From assembly GCA_004194705.1 (NCBI GenBank), contig SADC01001355.1, positions 62,001 to 126,000 of the forward strand: DNA of 64,000 nt. The letters run 5' to 3'. Each line of letters starts with the position of its first letter. Position 1 is the first letter of the stretch. The notes below the pieces were generated by a model. That model was not told the DNA's origin and searched no databases. It was given only the letters and a program-made list of their open reading frames with translations. Positions 25,501-38,100 of the stretch are shown here, in pieces. Source of the stretch: Ditylenchus dipsaci (lineage: Eukaryota > Nematoda > Chromadorea > Rhabditida > Anguinidae). The position numbers were made by a program, and so were the translations under genes.

Positions 25501-28500
25501 TCAGCCATGTTTGGACGATGTCTCACTGCAAATTTCAACCTACCGTATTTCCTCTAATATACCGACATGTCGGTTTATTTTTCAACCCTTCAAAAGTCGT
25601 GAAAATTTTGGGTCGATCTCGACATTTTCGGGTGAAGATCCAAAATCGAAAAAGCGGAATCGATAGAGCTCGTAGGAGCTAAGAAAACGCAATTAACAGC
25701 GATGTAAATTTTTTTCTGTGGACTGAGATACGGACCCTCAAAGTAGGGGGTGTCGGTTTATTAGAGGGTGTCGGCTAATTAGAGGAAATACGGTATTGGT
25801 CAGGACAAAGCTGATTTTCATCGAAAAAATTCATCGAAAGGTAAACTCTTTCTCAAACATGTTTCTGTTATCTAAAAATACGCTTTAGGCTTAATAAAAA
25901 GCGTGTTTTTGGAAGATTTATAAAAAAGTTGAACTGGTCAAACTTTTATCATTTCTCTAATTTTGTACGCTATTAGTAGAAACACGATTGTCGGAAACCG
26001 GTGTTGAACCCGCTGTTGTAAATTTACCAACAAAATATGGGCGCTACTAGAATACACCCCCCCCCCAACCGCTACTGGAATATGGAATAAATAAATTTAC
26101 AATTGACCGCTTTCCGGTTAATTGCTGTCAATTGACCGGTCAATTGACTGATTTTTTATTTAACCGGTCAATTATTCAGCCCTAGTCCATAGTCGCTTTA
26201 GGTGTCTAATGAGTTTGGGCATCCATGGAAAAAAAAATTAAACGTCCAATGAAATATTTTAGCGTTCAAATAAAAAAGCGTTTTATAAAAAATATATAAG
26301 TTTTACATCATTTGACCAAAACAAGCACAGCATCATAAAAAGCATCCAAAATGGGTTAGGCTCATTTTGAAGTTCAAATTTGAATGAATAACAAATTTCC
26401 GAATTGAAAGTTTGAGAATTTTCAAATTTAAACATCGACGGACGCCGGATTTATCGATCGGACGCCTAAAGCGACGATAGATGCTTAAAGTATATTAGTA
26501 CCGTGGTGCGCAAAACAGATTAATTTGTCTGCCAGATAAAATCAAATTACTTTTGTCTCACATATAGAATTTAATTGTCAAATTTGCGCACCACGATTAG
26601 TACCCGATTAGTAAGAAGGCAATCCACAGAACGCATTATATCAAATTTGGAAAGAACAGCTCACGTGAACAAGTTTTTTATCCAAAATTTTTCTTATCCA
26701 ATCACTATCTAATGATTTATTTATAATGTGTAATGGTGCCAGAAACAAATTTTTAATTTTTTTAAAACCCAAGTAGAGTTAATGATAATTCCAATTTTGA
26801 TTTTTTCATTCATAAAATATGTTAAAAATTTCTGTCACAGTTTTTACAATCGCTTTCACAAGGTTCTTAGAAAGCACTCACTTTTAAAGCAGAAGTCCTG
26901 TTAACTGTCTGAATTTTAGCAGGCATGGAATATCCTTTCTTAGGCACCAGTTTCTGAACCACCTGACCACCAGTTGTGCCAGAAGGATGCTGGCCAAAGG
27001 TGGTCTGACCACAGCCAGAGGTGAGGGAGGAGGGGCAAAGTGGTGGCGCATCAAACTGGGGGAGGAGGGAGGCGGAGGTGAGGAGTAGATATTCCTACTG
27101 GTTGCTGGTGAATTGGGTCTAACAGGCAATAGTGGAACTGGAGTCATCGAGTGATTGGACCTTTGAGCTGAAAACCAACAAATAATTTCAGAACTATTAT
27201 AATTCTGTTCAAGTTGACTCACATGGTAGGGCTGCAATTGGCCGGTGTGACCATGAATCTCCACCACTTTGATACCAGCCAAGCCAGATGAACCAAATGA
27301 AGCAGCGTCAGTTGTGGCAAGGTTAACCAGAATGTCGATACTACTGCTGTGGGAACTAATAACTTCACAAGATGTTCTGCTCAATTCAGACATCTGAAAA
27401 GCCACAGTTAAGCTCAAGCAGTAAATTAGTTTAAACTGTTTCGAATTTCAAAATCGCAACTCTTAACATCTATTCGACATTTTCACAGACGGTTGTGAGA
27501 ATCACATAGTTTGACTGACTTCGTTCACCTTTATAGCTTACAACACGAAAATTTGGAAAAAAAGACTTAAGCCCCCGCAACCAAATGCAAACTAATATAT
27601 GTATTTTGCAAAAAAATGCGTGAATTTCAAAATTTTAATAAGTATAAGCGAAGCCAGCTGAAAAAAGTAAACTTGCATTCAAAACGAAATTCGGCGCTGC
27701 TTTAATATGCCCCCCCCTCCTCCAAAATCGCTCAAAAGTAATTTTTAGACACTCCAACAAAGAATGATTGTGGAGGGGGGGGGGCATACCACAGTAGCAT
27801 CGATATTTTTTTCCCCGTAAAAACGGTAAAATTAGAGTTAGAGTAGCGTATTGGTATTATTAAGTATTAGAGTAGCGTTTTTTTTTTGTTAAAATCGAGT
27901 GCATAGTTCTATTAGTTCTTCAGCGAAATATTCGGCTGACATTTCTTCACCGGAAACTTATTCGCCAAGCCCGGCGATCATGACATGCTCTTGAAATACG
28001 AACATAATTCAGGTTTCGGCTCTACCGGAGAATCCGGTCCCTTTTTTTGCCTTGGTCCCCCCTATCGTTTTGAAGTGATCATGGTTTAGGTGATTATGTT
28101 AACTGTAATCACTATGACCACTGTAATCAACATATTATCAAAATGAATATTTGTGGCACCGCATTTTTACCATAGATATTTCAACAGTTTTTTAAAAGTT
28201 GACCACTAATTTTGTAGCTGAGGATCTTTTCTGCAAAGTGATTGGTCAACAATATCTATGGTACTAACACAATGATACAAATATTCATTTTTAAAAAAAT
28301 GGTGCGAGCTTTTGACACGACCTAATAGTTATATAGAAAGTATTTGAATTGGTTATACATAAGATTTCCTAACCTGATACAAAGATTCCAATGTGATAAT
28401 GCAAAGAAGAATATCCTTGGCAGTCACCAAAGTAAATATTCTGGATAGGATCTTTTCTTCAGCAAACTCGCAGATCAAGGTCTCATTGCACTTGTTATTG

Positions 28501-31295
28501 CACAGGCCAGTGAAGATCTCGATGGCTCGTAGGATTTGGAATTTATCGTCAGAGAACAAACCCATCGAAACTGTTTTCAATAGCAAATGCTCTGAGAATA
28601 TTGACCCTTCCATGGTTAGATTGATCTGAAATTCAAATCACAGTCAGTATAATTTCCACTTTTAAAACTTTGATTACCTCAGTAGAAATATTGCTGAGGA
28701 TATCAAAGGCTGCATTTACCAATTGCTGCCATTTGGAATTGCAACAAATTAATAGGAATCTAAATTTGAATTGATCAAACATGTTGGCTATGCATTAGAA
28801 ATTTTCAAATTAGCAGATATTTTAATATTCCATGCTTAAGACTACCTAAGATATTTAAAGTGGCATGCCCGTGCGTTCAAAATAGGTTTCATTTTTCCGT
28901 TGGATCATTTTTCTTTTAGTAAAGCACTTTTGCGGTCTTTTCGTGTCAAAGACACTCTCACTCCAACTTTTTTCTATTTTTCTTATAAAGCTTTGAATAA
29001 TTATCTTCTGATAAAATTTCACCTCGATAATATACCCGTAAATTACTCTCAGTGGTGTTCATCTGTCCTCAGTGGCCCTATCCTGGTGGTTGAGCAATTG
29101 GTGGACCCAGGTGGAGGTACCCAGTGTGTGGTACCTGGGTGGTGTTACTCAGGTGAGAGGTACCTATATGGGGAGTACCCAGAAGGAAAGTATCCAGCTG
29201 GGGTACTTACAAGTGGTACCCAGATAGGGAAATCCAGGTGGGGTAGCACACAGGAGGGAGCAATGCAGGGAAGGGGGGTGCCCAGATGAGAGTACTTAGG
29301 TGTAGGTACCAAGGCGGCTGAGCCCAGGTTTGGGTACCCAGCAGTCCTTCTAACAAGTAAGTTAAGTGTACAGCCTACAATGCAGCTTACCAAATAGCTC
29401 TGTGAGTTATATAACATATCTAAGATATACGTGGCTTCAGTGAAAGAAAATCCAGGCTGTGGACACCCAAAAAACAAAAGGACGCGTCAATCGCATTGAA
29501 AGAAAAACTAAAATTATTCCCAAAAATATCCATAAAAAATGATCACGGAAAATGACCTATACCCGCATGGGTATGATATAAGAAAAAATACTCAAATTTT
29601 TTAAAAATATTTCGCTGTTTTTATGGCTTTTATTAGAAATAAAAGAAAACAAAACCTACTTCAACAAAGGCAAATTACTGGCCATGGCACATTTGTTGCA
29701 TTCCTCAAAAGAAAGGTTGCGGAATATAGAAAGTATTTGGAAGACCCTCCAATTGACAGAATTTTTCAGGTCAAGTCTATCGTCCTCAAAGTCTAATTGG
29801 TCAGCGGCAGAGGAACAGGCTGACTGGCTTGTTTGAGGCATAAGTGAAAGCACAGCTGTATCATTGATGCCAGCTTTGTCCAGAAGTTGGCAAAGTCGTG
29901 GATGATTGCTGTTGCCAGGCGTTGAAGTGCAGATCTTCTAGGCTGTTTGTACCTGCAACAACGGCAAAACATTGAAATTTTTACTTTGTTAGTTCACTGT
30001 CAAGCGCGCAAATTTTTTTATTTTATTTTTGATAATCCATCAAGAATTTATACACTTATTATATTATAATGACTCCAAAACCTGTCTAGGTTAGGTGGAG
30101 ACGCCTCACCAAAAAGTAAGAAAGTTTCTTAGGCTTACCATCATTGAAGATGCAGCAATGTGCAACCAAAGCCGTCATTAGTTGTGTGCAGTCTCCCAGC
30201 TTGAGCAAGTAAGGACCAGGATTGGAGAGCAGGGAACACACATTGACGGCAAAGTCTACTTCATTTGGCAGCCCGCAACAACGACTTCAGTATTTTGTTG
30301 TATTCAGGGCCGGACGACTCCTGCGACATGCCTCCTAAAACATACTCGTAATGCAATTTAATACGAAAATCTCGAGATTGACCTTCGAGTTTGCCGATTT
30401 TTGAGGGGTTGAAAGCTAAGGCTAATTAATAGATAAAATACGGTATTATTATAAATGTTTTTGAAAATTAAAGGTTTTGTAATGAGTTTCACGTTTGACC
30501 TAGGTCTTGCGAATTTTCAGCTCTGTTTTAGAAGAGCTGTTTTTAATAAAACAATTTTTAACCTCATACTTTGAGGTCTTGCCAATTTTCTACTAATAAA
30601 AACTGAAGAACAATTGTGAAAAAAAATCGCAAGGATACCAGGGCAAAAGCACCTACTAGTAAGCAGTGTTTTTATAATTGACACTGACATCCAAACTGGC
30701 ACTGAAGTGTCAGTTGACATAATAACTAACTATTCAATGTCAGTTGATATTTCAGGGTCAGTTTTGATGTCAGTGTCAATTATGAAAACAAGTGAATCAA
30801 AGCCAATTATCTAATGTTTTGGGCAATTCATTTATCCACCTGTTTTGGGCACACTTGTGGGCGCTTCCGAGTAAGCATTTGACAAATGTCCTTTCATCCT
30901 ACTTCTGCTGCCATCAGATCAGAGTCGTGCTCATCAGGATCATTGCCTGTCTCAGCCTGTTCATATTTGACGAGGAAGCGCATGTACAGCATCCGGACCG
31001 CATATTCAGCTACTTGCACGTCCTCGTCTATGCCCAATTTGTGGAGCACTTGAGGCCATCTCTCGTGGTTGGACACCTTGGACCAGCCTCCCAAACTGAT
31101 GACTGTTTCATAGAGAAGATGAAGGTCCAACTCCACTCCATGGATGGAAGGCACTTTGAGGGGACAACCCCACTTTTTGCGGTAAAAATGCCTTAGAGAA
31201 TTGTAGAAGTAAGTCTTCTTGGACACTTCTTCTTGGGTTTGGGTGATGGAGTGGATGTAGTCGTCCAATGGACGCATGAGTTTTCGGCGCTCCAT
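19529..31295 (-). CDS. ARID2: ARID2/BAF200 homologue (PBAF subunit), 15 exons
   Basis: ARID2 defines the PBAF SWI/SNF chromatin remodeller and binds DNA. Exons: 30903-31295, 30139-30334, 29660-29952, 28678-28759, 28374-28625, 27223-27393, 26882-27167, 25149-25438, 25010-25089, 23016-23513, 21342-21607, 20316-20514, 20063-20260, 19743-19834 and 19529-19676 (TGA). Exon 1 is the ARID domain (YFYNSLRHFYRKKWG, HLLYETVISLGGWSKV, EYAVRMLYMRFLVKYE). Exons 2-6 are the armadillo-like region (GLPNEVDFAVNVCSLLSN, FQILSIFRNLSFEECNK, AAFDILSNISTE, RAIEIFTGLCNNKCNETLIC, SSIDILVNLATTDAASFG). Exons 8-9 are RFX-like (HCSAEEKAVSNRGEMYAHYV, LQMFITQLK). Exons 11-13 hold C2H2 fingers (CEWDCCGR, CKWPSCDG, then ITHLQ/DHHC across an intron). 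The tail reads RLTSSLILRNIAKHSVEGRR, as in other ARID2 proteins. Exons 2, 3, 7 and 10 need frame changes; most others read cleanly. Confidence 0.95.
23542..23778. mobile_element. TTAA-flanked palindromic MITE in an ARID2 intron
   Basis: The left end AAGGGGCATGTCCACGCTAA and, complemented, the right end AAGGGCATGCTCACGCTAA pair, flanked by TTAA on both sides. The next inner blocks GGTGGTGCCCGACAATTC and GAATTCTCGGGCACCACC are also inverted. It belongs with the elements at 12946 and 46995. Confidence 0.8.
23837..24634. mobile_element. Long TTAA-flanked foldback element with 350-400-base arms
   Basis: The arms, about 23837-24215 and 24255-24634, are inverted near-copies: AAGGGGCATGTTCGTGCG at the left is answered at the right end, and both arms encode the same frame in opposite directions (KRKGANQACQRFEKDLNFVY, then CAAKGMSTQLNP). 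TTAA flanks both ends. The shared frame reads on across most of the right arm (24250-24714 minus, 154 residues). No transposase motif is visible, so the frame may be a by-product of the inverted copy. Confidence 0.8.
24667..24917. mobile_element. CCGTATTTCCTCTAAT-family MITE, word AGTCCCC
   Basis: The ends CCGTATTTTCTGTATTAAG and CTTAATACAGAAAATATGG (with TA flanks) are inverted. The body AATTTTGAGATTTTCGC and GGCTGAGATATGAGGTCC matches the copies at 25543 and 48478, but the subterminal word is GTCCCC/GGGGAGTTATT. Confidence 0.75.
25543..25793. mobile_element. CCGTATTTCCTCTAAT-family MITE, word CCGACA
   Basis: The ends CCGTATTTCCTCTAATATA and ATTAGAGGAAATACGG lie between TA dinucleotides. 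The word ACCGACA or its complement TGTCGGT appears four times close to the two ends. The body is shared with the copies at 24667, 48478 and 15880. Confidence 0.8.
26040..26195. repeat. Word-repeat fragment, CAATTGACCGGT
   Basis: Several copies of AATTGACCGGT and its complement lie between 26098 and 26180. The right edge is ATTCAGCCCTA, the complement of TAGGGCTGAAT, resembling the TAGGGTTG ends of other hAT-type word elements. No left end is found. Confidence 0.45.
29085..29340. repeat. GGTACCCAGGTGG-type minisatellite
   Basis: About a dozen imperfect units of 14-27 bases contain TACCCAG or its complement CTGGGTA plus a GGTGG spacer. The long frames over it on both strands come from the repeat and are not genes. 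It lies in the ARID2 intron between exons 3 and 4. Confidence 0.7.
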
Positions 31296-32435
31296 GGCCG
31301 AGGTGGATAGGTGTGGTTAGTGGCAGAACTGTTCCACAATGGGTGATTGTTCTAAAAAATTTTGGGTTAATAGTAATACAAGTGCATAAACGAATGACTT
31401 GACCTCAGCCGAAATCGAAATGTAAAGAAACCAATAACTAAGTATCAGACAGAAAATTTGAAAAGAGGTTTCCAAAAAAATTCACAGATCACAAATAACA
31501 AGGTTTTCAACAATGATGCTAGAGATAGCTGTGACGAACTGCCGAATTTCTCTGCAGTACATGAGGTAAAATATATAAAAAGGGAAAGTAAAAATCAACA
31601 GGGGACCAAGGCAGTTTTTTGAGGGGCAACCCCAACACATATAGAGCCAATGAATTTATATGTTTAAGAATACGATTGCAAGATAATTGGTACGAAGTCA
31701 CAAAGAATCCTTTCGAGGCAAATCAGAACAGCAAAAAAATGGCCTTATTTTTGACCCAGTCAGTAAAAATCAGCAGATATATATTCAAAATTATGAGAAA
31801 AGTTGAATGGGTTCGACAAACTAAATATGAGAACTTGAGATGGGTGGTCAAGGCAATTGGTAGGAACAGCTGAGTTTTGAAAAGAGGCTGCTGCTGGCTA
31901 GTTTGTGTGTGTATTTACTACAACCAACTTTGGTTCTCTTTCTTTGGAGTGGACAGCCGAAAAAAACAAAAAAGGCGAGAGAGAAAGGGAAGCTACTGCT
32001 GCTGCAAGACAACAACAGAAAGTGAACACACGCGTGGGGACACTTCAGGTCAATTGCTTTTTGGCCATTTAGCTTTGAGCTAATAAAAAAGAAAACAAAA
32101 AAGATGTCGCACAAGTATTAGAATGACACACGAAATCACGCATTAAAATATGCTTGATTGTAAAATTTGAAATCAATCAAACTTGTGTGCCTTACAAAAT
32201 GCCAAAAAACTAAACCGAGATAATAATTTATATATGACATAAATTTGGGTGCTCCTTACTTAAGTTTTAAAAGAAAAATCGTTGGGGTGGGGAGAGGGGT
32301 ATTCGCTAAATTAATTATTTTTCTCAGGTTTCAATATTCATGTTTTTAGATGGAAGACACGGTTTTGGGAAAAAACTTGTTGACCGAAATGCTGACCTTT
32401 TGCGCTGTAGGCTATAATAAATCAATCCTAAAGGG

Positions 32436-32645
32436 GGTACTTGTTTACCGGCAACCCCCCGCGTGTAAAAAGAGTAGTATTTCAAATACTACTCTTTTTT
32501 AGGCTTAGGTAAGGGTAGGCCAACGTATGTTAGGAAAAGAAGTAGTATTCAAAATACTGAAAAAGTAGTATTTAAAATACTACTCCTACTTGGAGTAGTA
32601 TCTGCAATACTACTTTTTTTTCACAGGGGGCTAGGTAAACAAGTA
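32436..32645. mobile_element. Word element with GTAGTATTT repeats
   Basis: The inverted ends are GTACTTGTTTACCGGC on the left and, complemented, GTACTTGTTTACCTAGC on the right. Inside, AGTAGTATTT and its complement AAATACTACT recur about six times, partly as perfect palindromes. The flanks both contain CTAAA. A piece of the AACGTATGTTAGG dispersed repeat lies in the middle. Confidence 0.6.
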
Positions 32646-34235
32646 CTCTAAAAGATACCTGAATACCCTAAAAGATAAAATTTCAACAAATTGTGTTAAG
32701 GCGGCCTGACGCACAAAGAAACATATTTTAGACTCATGTTTGAGTCCGTCCTAACATAAGTTGGCCCACCCTGGCATAAGCCTAAAATAAAACAAAAAAA
32801 CAACAGGGGGACAAATACAAACCACCCCCCTCCTCTTTCTTGAATACGAAAGAACTTGGACAAAGGAAACACGTAAACAGTAAAATACAATAAGAAGCCT
32901 AATTTCTCATCGCTCTCATTTCAAAGCAATTTGAAACCGGAATATCTGCACGTTTCAGACAAATTGGGACCTGCATTCCAACCCGTCTTATTAGTGTATG
33001 AATTTGAATTAAAAGCGTAGATAAGTAAATATGCATAGGTTTCATTCATCATTGCTATGGGCTGATCTGATTCCTGCAAGAAATTATTTGCAAAAGCCAT
33101 TACAGGCCTGTAAATGAAGAACTATCTCCAAAAACCAAAAGTGCAAAATAATGTCAAGAGACTTGTGTCAAATATTGCTACAAATCAACAAAGTTCACGC
33201 AAGCGCAACCCAACTCAATCTACAATCTGGATTCAAAAAGGCGCCAAAAATGAAGGCAGCTCAGCCGGAGAAGACTGTTCTTCCTGGCAACTCGGATGAG
33301 ATACCCAAAAGGAAAAAAAGAGAAAGAAGAAGGGAGCAGCAGCACAACGGTCGTCTCAAAAATGCTGCTGCTGCCCTGGTCAGTCAGTTACTACTAGTAG
33401 TTTATTTTAGTTTGTAAAAGAGGGGCAGAAAACTGCAATAGGTGGGAGAGAAGGACTTGCTCTTAGTGTTGGGGAGGGGGGGGTAGTTGTGGCTGTAGCA
33501 GCAGCAGGAGCCCCACACACAAGCAAAAGAAAAGGCAAGCACCTACTGCTCACAACAACCAAGCGGCGCGGCGGCAGTTACGACTGAGGGAAAGGAGTCC
33601 TAGAAGAGACCGTCAGACAGCTGGAGACACATTTGAGGAGAGCAGCAGCAAAAAGTCGCTCGTCGCTCGCTGATTGGCTTCTTTTGGCTGCAAGGGAGAT
33701 GGGAATGGCTGCCTGCCTTTATGCAAGGCTTCCATTGCGATAGAGAAACAGAGAGTATAGTGTATACAAGGGTCTTTGTTGGTCTATAAGTTTCCTTGTT
33801 TTGCTTAGTGTTTTGCGAAAAATCGTTGAGTCGATTTTGTTTCTTGTTTCTTCCTTTTTCTACTGCTGCTTTTATCGCTTTGGTTGGCGATGGAGTAGAG
33901 AAAACATGAGAGAAAGAGAGAAAAGCTGTAAGAATAGGGCATTGAAGAGTTTAGGATGTGAAAAGACGGGAAAAGCACATTTAATAGTATGCTTGCATAT
34001 GGAAACCATCAGAAAGTGGAGGCTGCTCAGCATAGAAATAAGATTGGATAATCAGCCAGTAAGTTTGCCTGACCAAAACCAATTATTGTGCACAGAAATA
34101 TGTTATTTTGGGGCAACAAAACATTTTTTTGAAAGTTTTTTTTCTGCAAATATTCAACTTTTTGCATTGCAGCGACACAAAACTGAAGTGAAGGCTGAAG
34201 TAATTCCCTAGTTTCAAATTTAAGAGTATTCGACG

Positions 34236-34488
34236 CTAGTAGCGAATACCCATCCCCTCCCCCAACGATTTTCACTTTTTTACTTTAGTAAAAAGTACCC
34301 AAATTTATGTCCCAGACCCGGAAAATGTGCGCAAACTCTTCATTAGTCACAACTTCCGTACGCTGACCTACCCCCAAGCCTAAGGGCTAAGCCTAAACTT
34401 GTTGTTTGAAAGGGTAGTTACAGCAATTTTTAAAGGTCGGATGCTTGGGGGGGGGTATTCGCTACTAGCGCCGAGTATTCTACCATTT
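34236..34488. mobile_element. GCTAGTAGCGAATACCC MITE
   Basis: The ends GACGCTAGTAGCGAATACCC and GGTATTCGCTACTAGCGCC are inverted. The inside is not palindromic and is shared, in reverse orientation, with 55283-55530 (for example AACTTCCGTACGC, GCAATTTTTAAAGGTCGGAT). Confidence 0.8.
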
Positions 34489-34884
34489 TTTTTCTGCCAG
34501 AGCTGGACAAGAAGAATTTTAAGCGTTTTTTCACAGGTTAGTCTGTGCGCAAATCCGTTTGAATTACGGACTTAAATTGGCAAACCAGCTGGATGGACCA
34601 CAGATAAAGTATTTCCCTCTCTTGGAAGTTTTTATAAGAGTTTGTTAAATGATAGCACACGCAAATTACCAGCAAAAACATTTTTATCGGTAAATTTCAC
34701 AACCCTGGTAAAAAGCCTAAAATAAAAATAGCAAAATTTAAAATACTCCACAGAAATTTGCATCACACCAGATTTTTATTTAATCTTTATATTTTTTTTA
34801 AATTCTTTGAAATCTAGTATCTAACACGATACTTTTGATAACGCGTATATCTTCAAGTAAATTGATCAGATATATAATGCAATG

Positions 34885-35134
34885 TAGGGTTGCGATTTGG
34901 ATACTAAATAGTATTATTTAGGTACTAAACGAAACTTATCTTCAATCTTTTTTGTTTTTGTATCTTTATCGGCTACTCAATATGCAAAAGATAGCCTGAA
35001 TCTCCTTTCCAAATGAGATATCATGCATAACTTAATTGACGAAAAGTGGATAAGAAAAAGGCAAAATAAGGCAGAGGCAATAGTACTAATTTATTATTTT
35101 GCACCATTTAAATAGTACCCCAATCGCAACCCTA
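34885..35134. mobile_element. hAT-type MITE with TAGGGTTGCGATTTGG ends
   Basis: The left end TAGGGTTGCGATTTGG is answered by CCAATCGCAACCCTA at the right. Both sides carry TGCAA-like flanks that fit an 8-bp duplication with one base missing. AATAGTA/TAGTACC motifs repeat near both ends. It lies just downstream of the NRF-6-like gene. Confidence 0.6.
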
Positions 35135-35172
35135 TGCAAATCTTGAAATATAATCTGGTCGAAAGAAATGTT

Positions 35173-38100
35173 TTATTGGTCAACTTCACTAATTAAACTC
35201 GGCTTATATTCTTTCAATAGTTTCTCGTTTGCCTCGTTGCTGCCGTTGCTAGCTGGCTGCAACCCCTGTTGTGTTTTCTTTTTTTCTTGGTTGCTCTCAG
35301 CCGTTCTCTTGTTTGGTTGTCCAGTAGGCTGACCAATGATTCCGTCACTGCTGGCTGGCTGCTGCTGCCTCCTTTTGCTTCCATCTGCACCTCCAAAGAG
35401 AAGTTTGTCCACGTGCATTACTGGCATCTCAAAGGCCAGGCTGAACACTAGGGCCACTGCATACGACATGAACACCGCAACAAAAAACATGTGCAGCTGC
35501 AATTCAATAGTTGTAAAAGGGCATCTTCTTGAATTTTTTTACGATTAAGGCTACTTTTTACGGTATTTTAATATTATTGAGACCGAAGAACATAATTCGC
35601 GTTAAAATTTTAAATTTTTTAACAGACTATGTGTTTAAAGGACCATAGCCGTCGCTGACAACGAGAATTTCTATACGTTTGAATGTGCGCGGGGCACTTT
35701 CTTTTTTTTTGTTGTTTTTCAAATGAAGTTACTTATATTAAAATAGGAAAAGGCAAACAAGTTACTTGTTAGTGCAGTGGTAAAGCGCGTCAATCGGTCT
35801 AAATTGCTAGTGGGCTCGATTCACAATATTTGCTTTGCTTTTTGATGATTTCATTATTAGTTTAGTAAAAATATTTTTGAGTATTTTCGCGATAAAACTA
35901 GTGTCCCGTGCGCATTCAAACGTGTGAAATTCTCGCTGTCGGCGACGGCTATGGTCCTTTAAAATTTTTTACACACAAACATACATTACAAAACATTGAT
36001 CATTTATCATCTTCCTTTGAGAAGATGAAACAAATGCCCATAAAATTGTAGGCTTCCGTCAACGAACTAATAAACTTGATGCCGATACCGCTAAAATTGC
36101 GGATTGAAGAAGTTTACGATAAACATATAGTGACCCACGCATTTCGGATGGGCTCCAAAAAATATCTATGTAAAATCTATTAGAAATTTCGGCGCTACCG
36201 GAGTATACCCCCCCCCAAATGAAATTTTTTTAAAAGTGTTTCCAAACACTATATCGACCTAAAATTGCCTCAGAAGCTCGAAAAGGCATTATTTTTGTGT
36301 TCTAGTCAATAAAAATTGAGTTTCGGGACCACCCAAATATACCTATTTTGACCATTTTTGAAGGGATTAGGGCCATATTAGGGTGGGAAAGGACCAAAAA
36401 AGGGCCAATTTAGTGTGAAAAGGAAGATGTTGAAACATAGTTTAAAACACTTTAAAAAAATTTCATTTGGGGGGGGGGGGTATACTCCGGTAGGGTCGAA
36501 ATTTCAAAAAATTTCCATAATTGTTGTGGATATAAGACAGATAAAATTTTATCTGCCAGAAAAATTTATCGGTTCATATAAATTTATCTGTTTTGCACAC
36601 CACGCGTACCAGACTGCACGTTTTGTACAGAATTTCACGCTGAACTCGATGGCTGAAAAAAAATCGTAAAGAGGACTGCTTCTAAGTGATAAAACAGCCT
36701 CCGAAATTGTATCATCAACTTCTTCAACTCCCTTGACCTTTTGGCAAATCCTTCATCCTGACACTGCTAGATTCGTGCTCAGCGTGATCGATTTACATCT
36801 GAAACTGCTTTCAATATTTAAAAGTAATTATCAAATTTCGAATTCTGCTCAAAACAGAAGCATTCAAATTATGAATTTTGAGTTTTAAGTGCTTATTTTC
36901 TTTAGCGGAATTTGACAGTGACGTTCAAATTTTTTGAGCAGCTTTAAAAGTGAATCGACTACGCTGAGTGTCGGTGTCACAATCAAGGATTTGCTAAAGG
37001 GGAGAGGCTGAGAAAGTTGAAGAAGTTAGTAGCACAACTTCAGACTACCGTTAGAAACCGTCTTATTTACTATTTTTTTCAGCCTACCTGTTGAGCATAA
37101 AATTCTGCACAAAACGCGCAGCTTGGTGCGCACAGCCTACCAGTGTTAAATAACCTCCGTTATAGTTTGAAATACTGACAAGCAAATACACCAGCATTGA
37201 AAACTTATTAAGGACTTAAACTGCACCTTACCAATTGAAAAGAGTGCGTAAAGTGAAAAGCGTTTGGCCGGCTTAAATAATAGAGCTGGAGCAGTAGCGG
37301 ATGCACCAGATAAGCACAGAAAGTCAATTTACTCAGTGGAATGAACATCTTGTGACCTAGCACAGAGTTTACTGTTTCTGTAAATATAAAGCTATGATAG
37401 ATTAGCCGGTTTTTGTAGAAATATTTCTTACTTCCGTGGTTGGTCTCGCAAGCAAAGGTGATCCAGCCAAGACATACAGCAAACGCTGGTCTTCCAGCTA
37501 GTGTGTAAAGTACGGCCCACCAGTCACTTATCTCGCCAGTTTTGGTGTAGTGAAACAGCCCAAAGACGGAGTAGATGCCAGAATCGAGTTAATGCCCCAG
37601 CCGAGGATCCATTGAGTCTACGAAAATCGTACTGGTTAAAATATAGCAGATATGTACGGGCAAACTTACAACAGATAGTTTGAATGGGTTTTGCTTTTTT
37701 TCGAGCAGCACGTATGCGACCAAACAGCCAATAATGTAAGGACCACAACGAATATATGGTTTGACCTGCAGAATTTTTTTTAATAATTAGATTAAGACCT
37801 CCAAGGTAAAACACTACATATAATCAGCCCAGTAGTCTCCTAGAACTGCACTCTAAAATCCTTTGTAGAATGAATCAGCTACAACTCATGTCAAACGATC
37901 AGTTGTATGTTGATAAAGACTGTCTAGTCTTTTCTGACAAATTGTCTTTATTATGTTTAGTAAAGGGATGGGTTGCGGAATATCTTTTTACAGCTTAAAC
38001 TCGCTTGAAAGCCAACCCAGGAGACCAGGTGATGGCGGATAACCGAGACTGGCGATTGACTGAGGGGTGTTTTGAAACGCTATTTTGACTTCGAAGGCCA

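Larger units (their letters stand above)
31296..35172. other. ARID2 5' flank and intergenic region, no recognised gene
   Basis: From 31877 to 34050 the sequence is richer in GC and in GCAGCA/GCTGCT tracts than its surroundings and could hold 5' untranslated exons or promoters. A Lys/Arg-rich plus-strand frame at 33151-33417 (IPKRKKRERRREQQHNGR) has no recognised homologue. Repeats are listed separately. Confidence 0.45.

Noticed and set aside
28900..29477. 129- and 110-residue frames on opposite strands
   Set aside because: They run over the GGTACCCAGGTGG minisatellite in an ARID2 intron; their sequences are periodic and mirror each other.
33151..33417. Lys/Arg-rich frame (IPKRKKRERRREQQHNGR) as a nuclear protein exon
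   Set aside because: No acceptor-donor pair, no recognised homology, and composition is explained by an A/G-rich stretch. Kept only as a remark.
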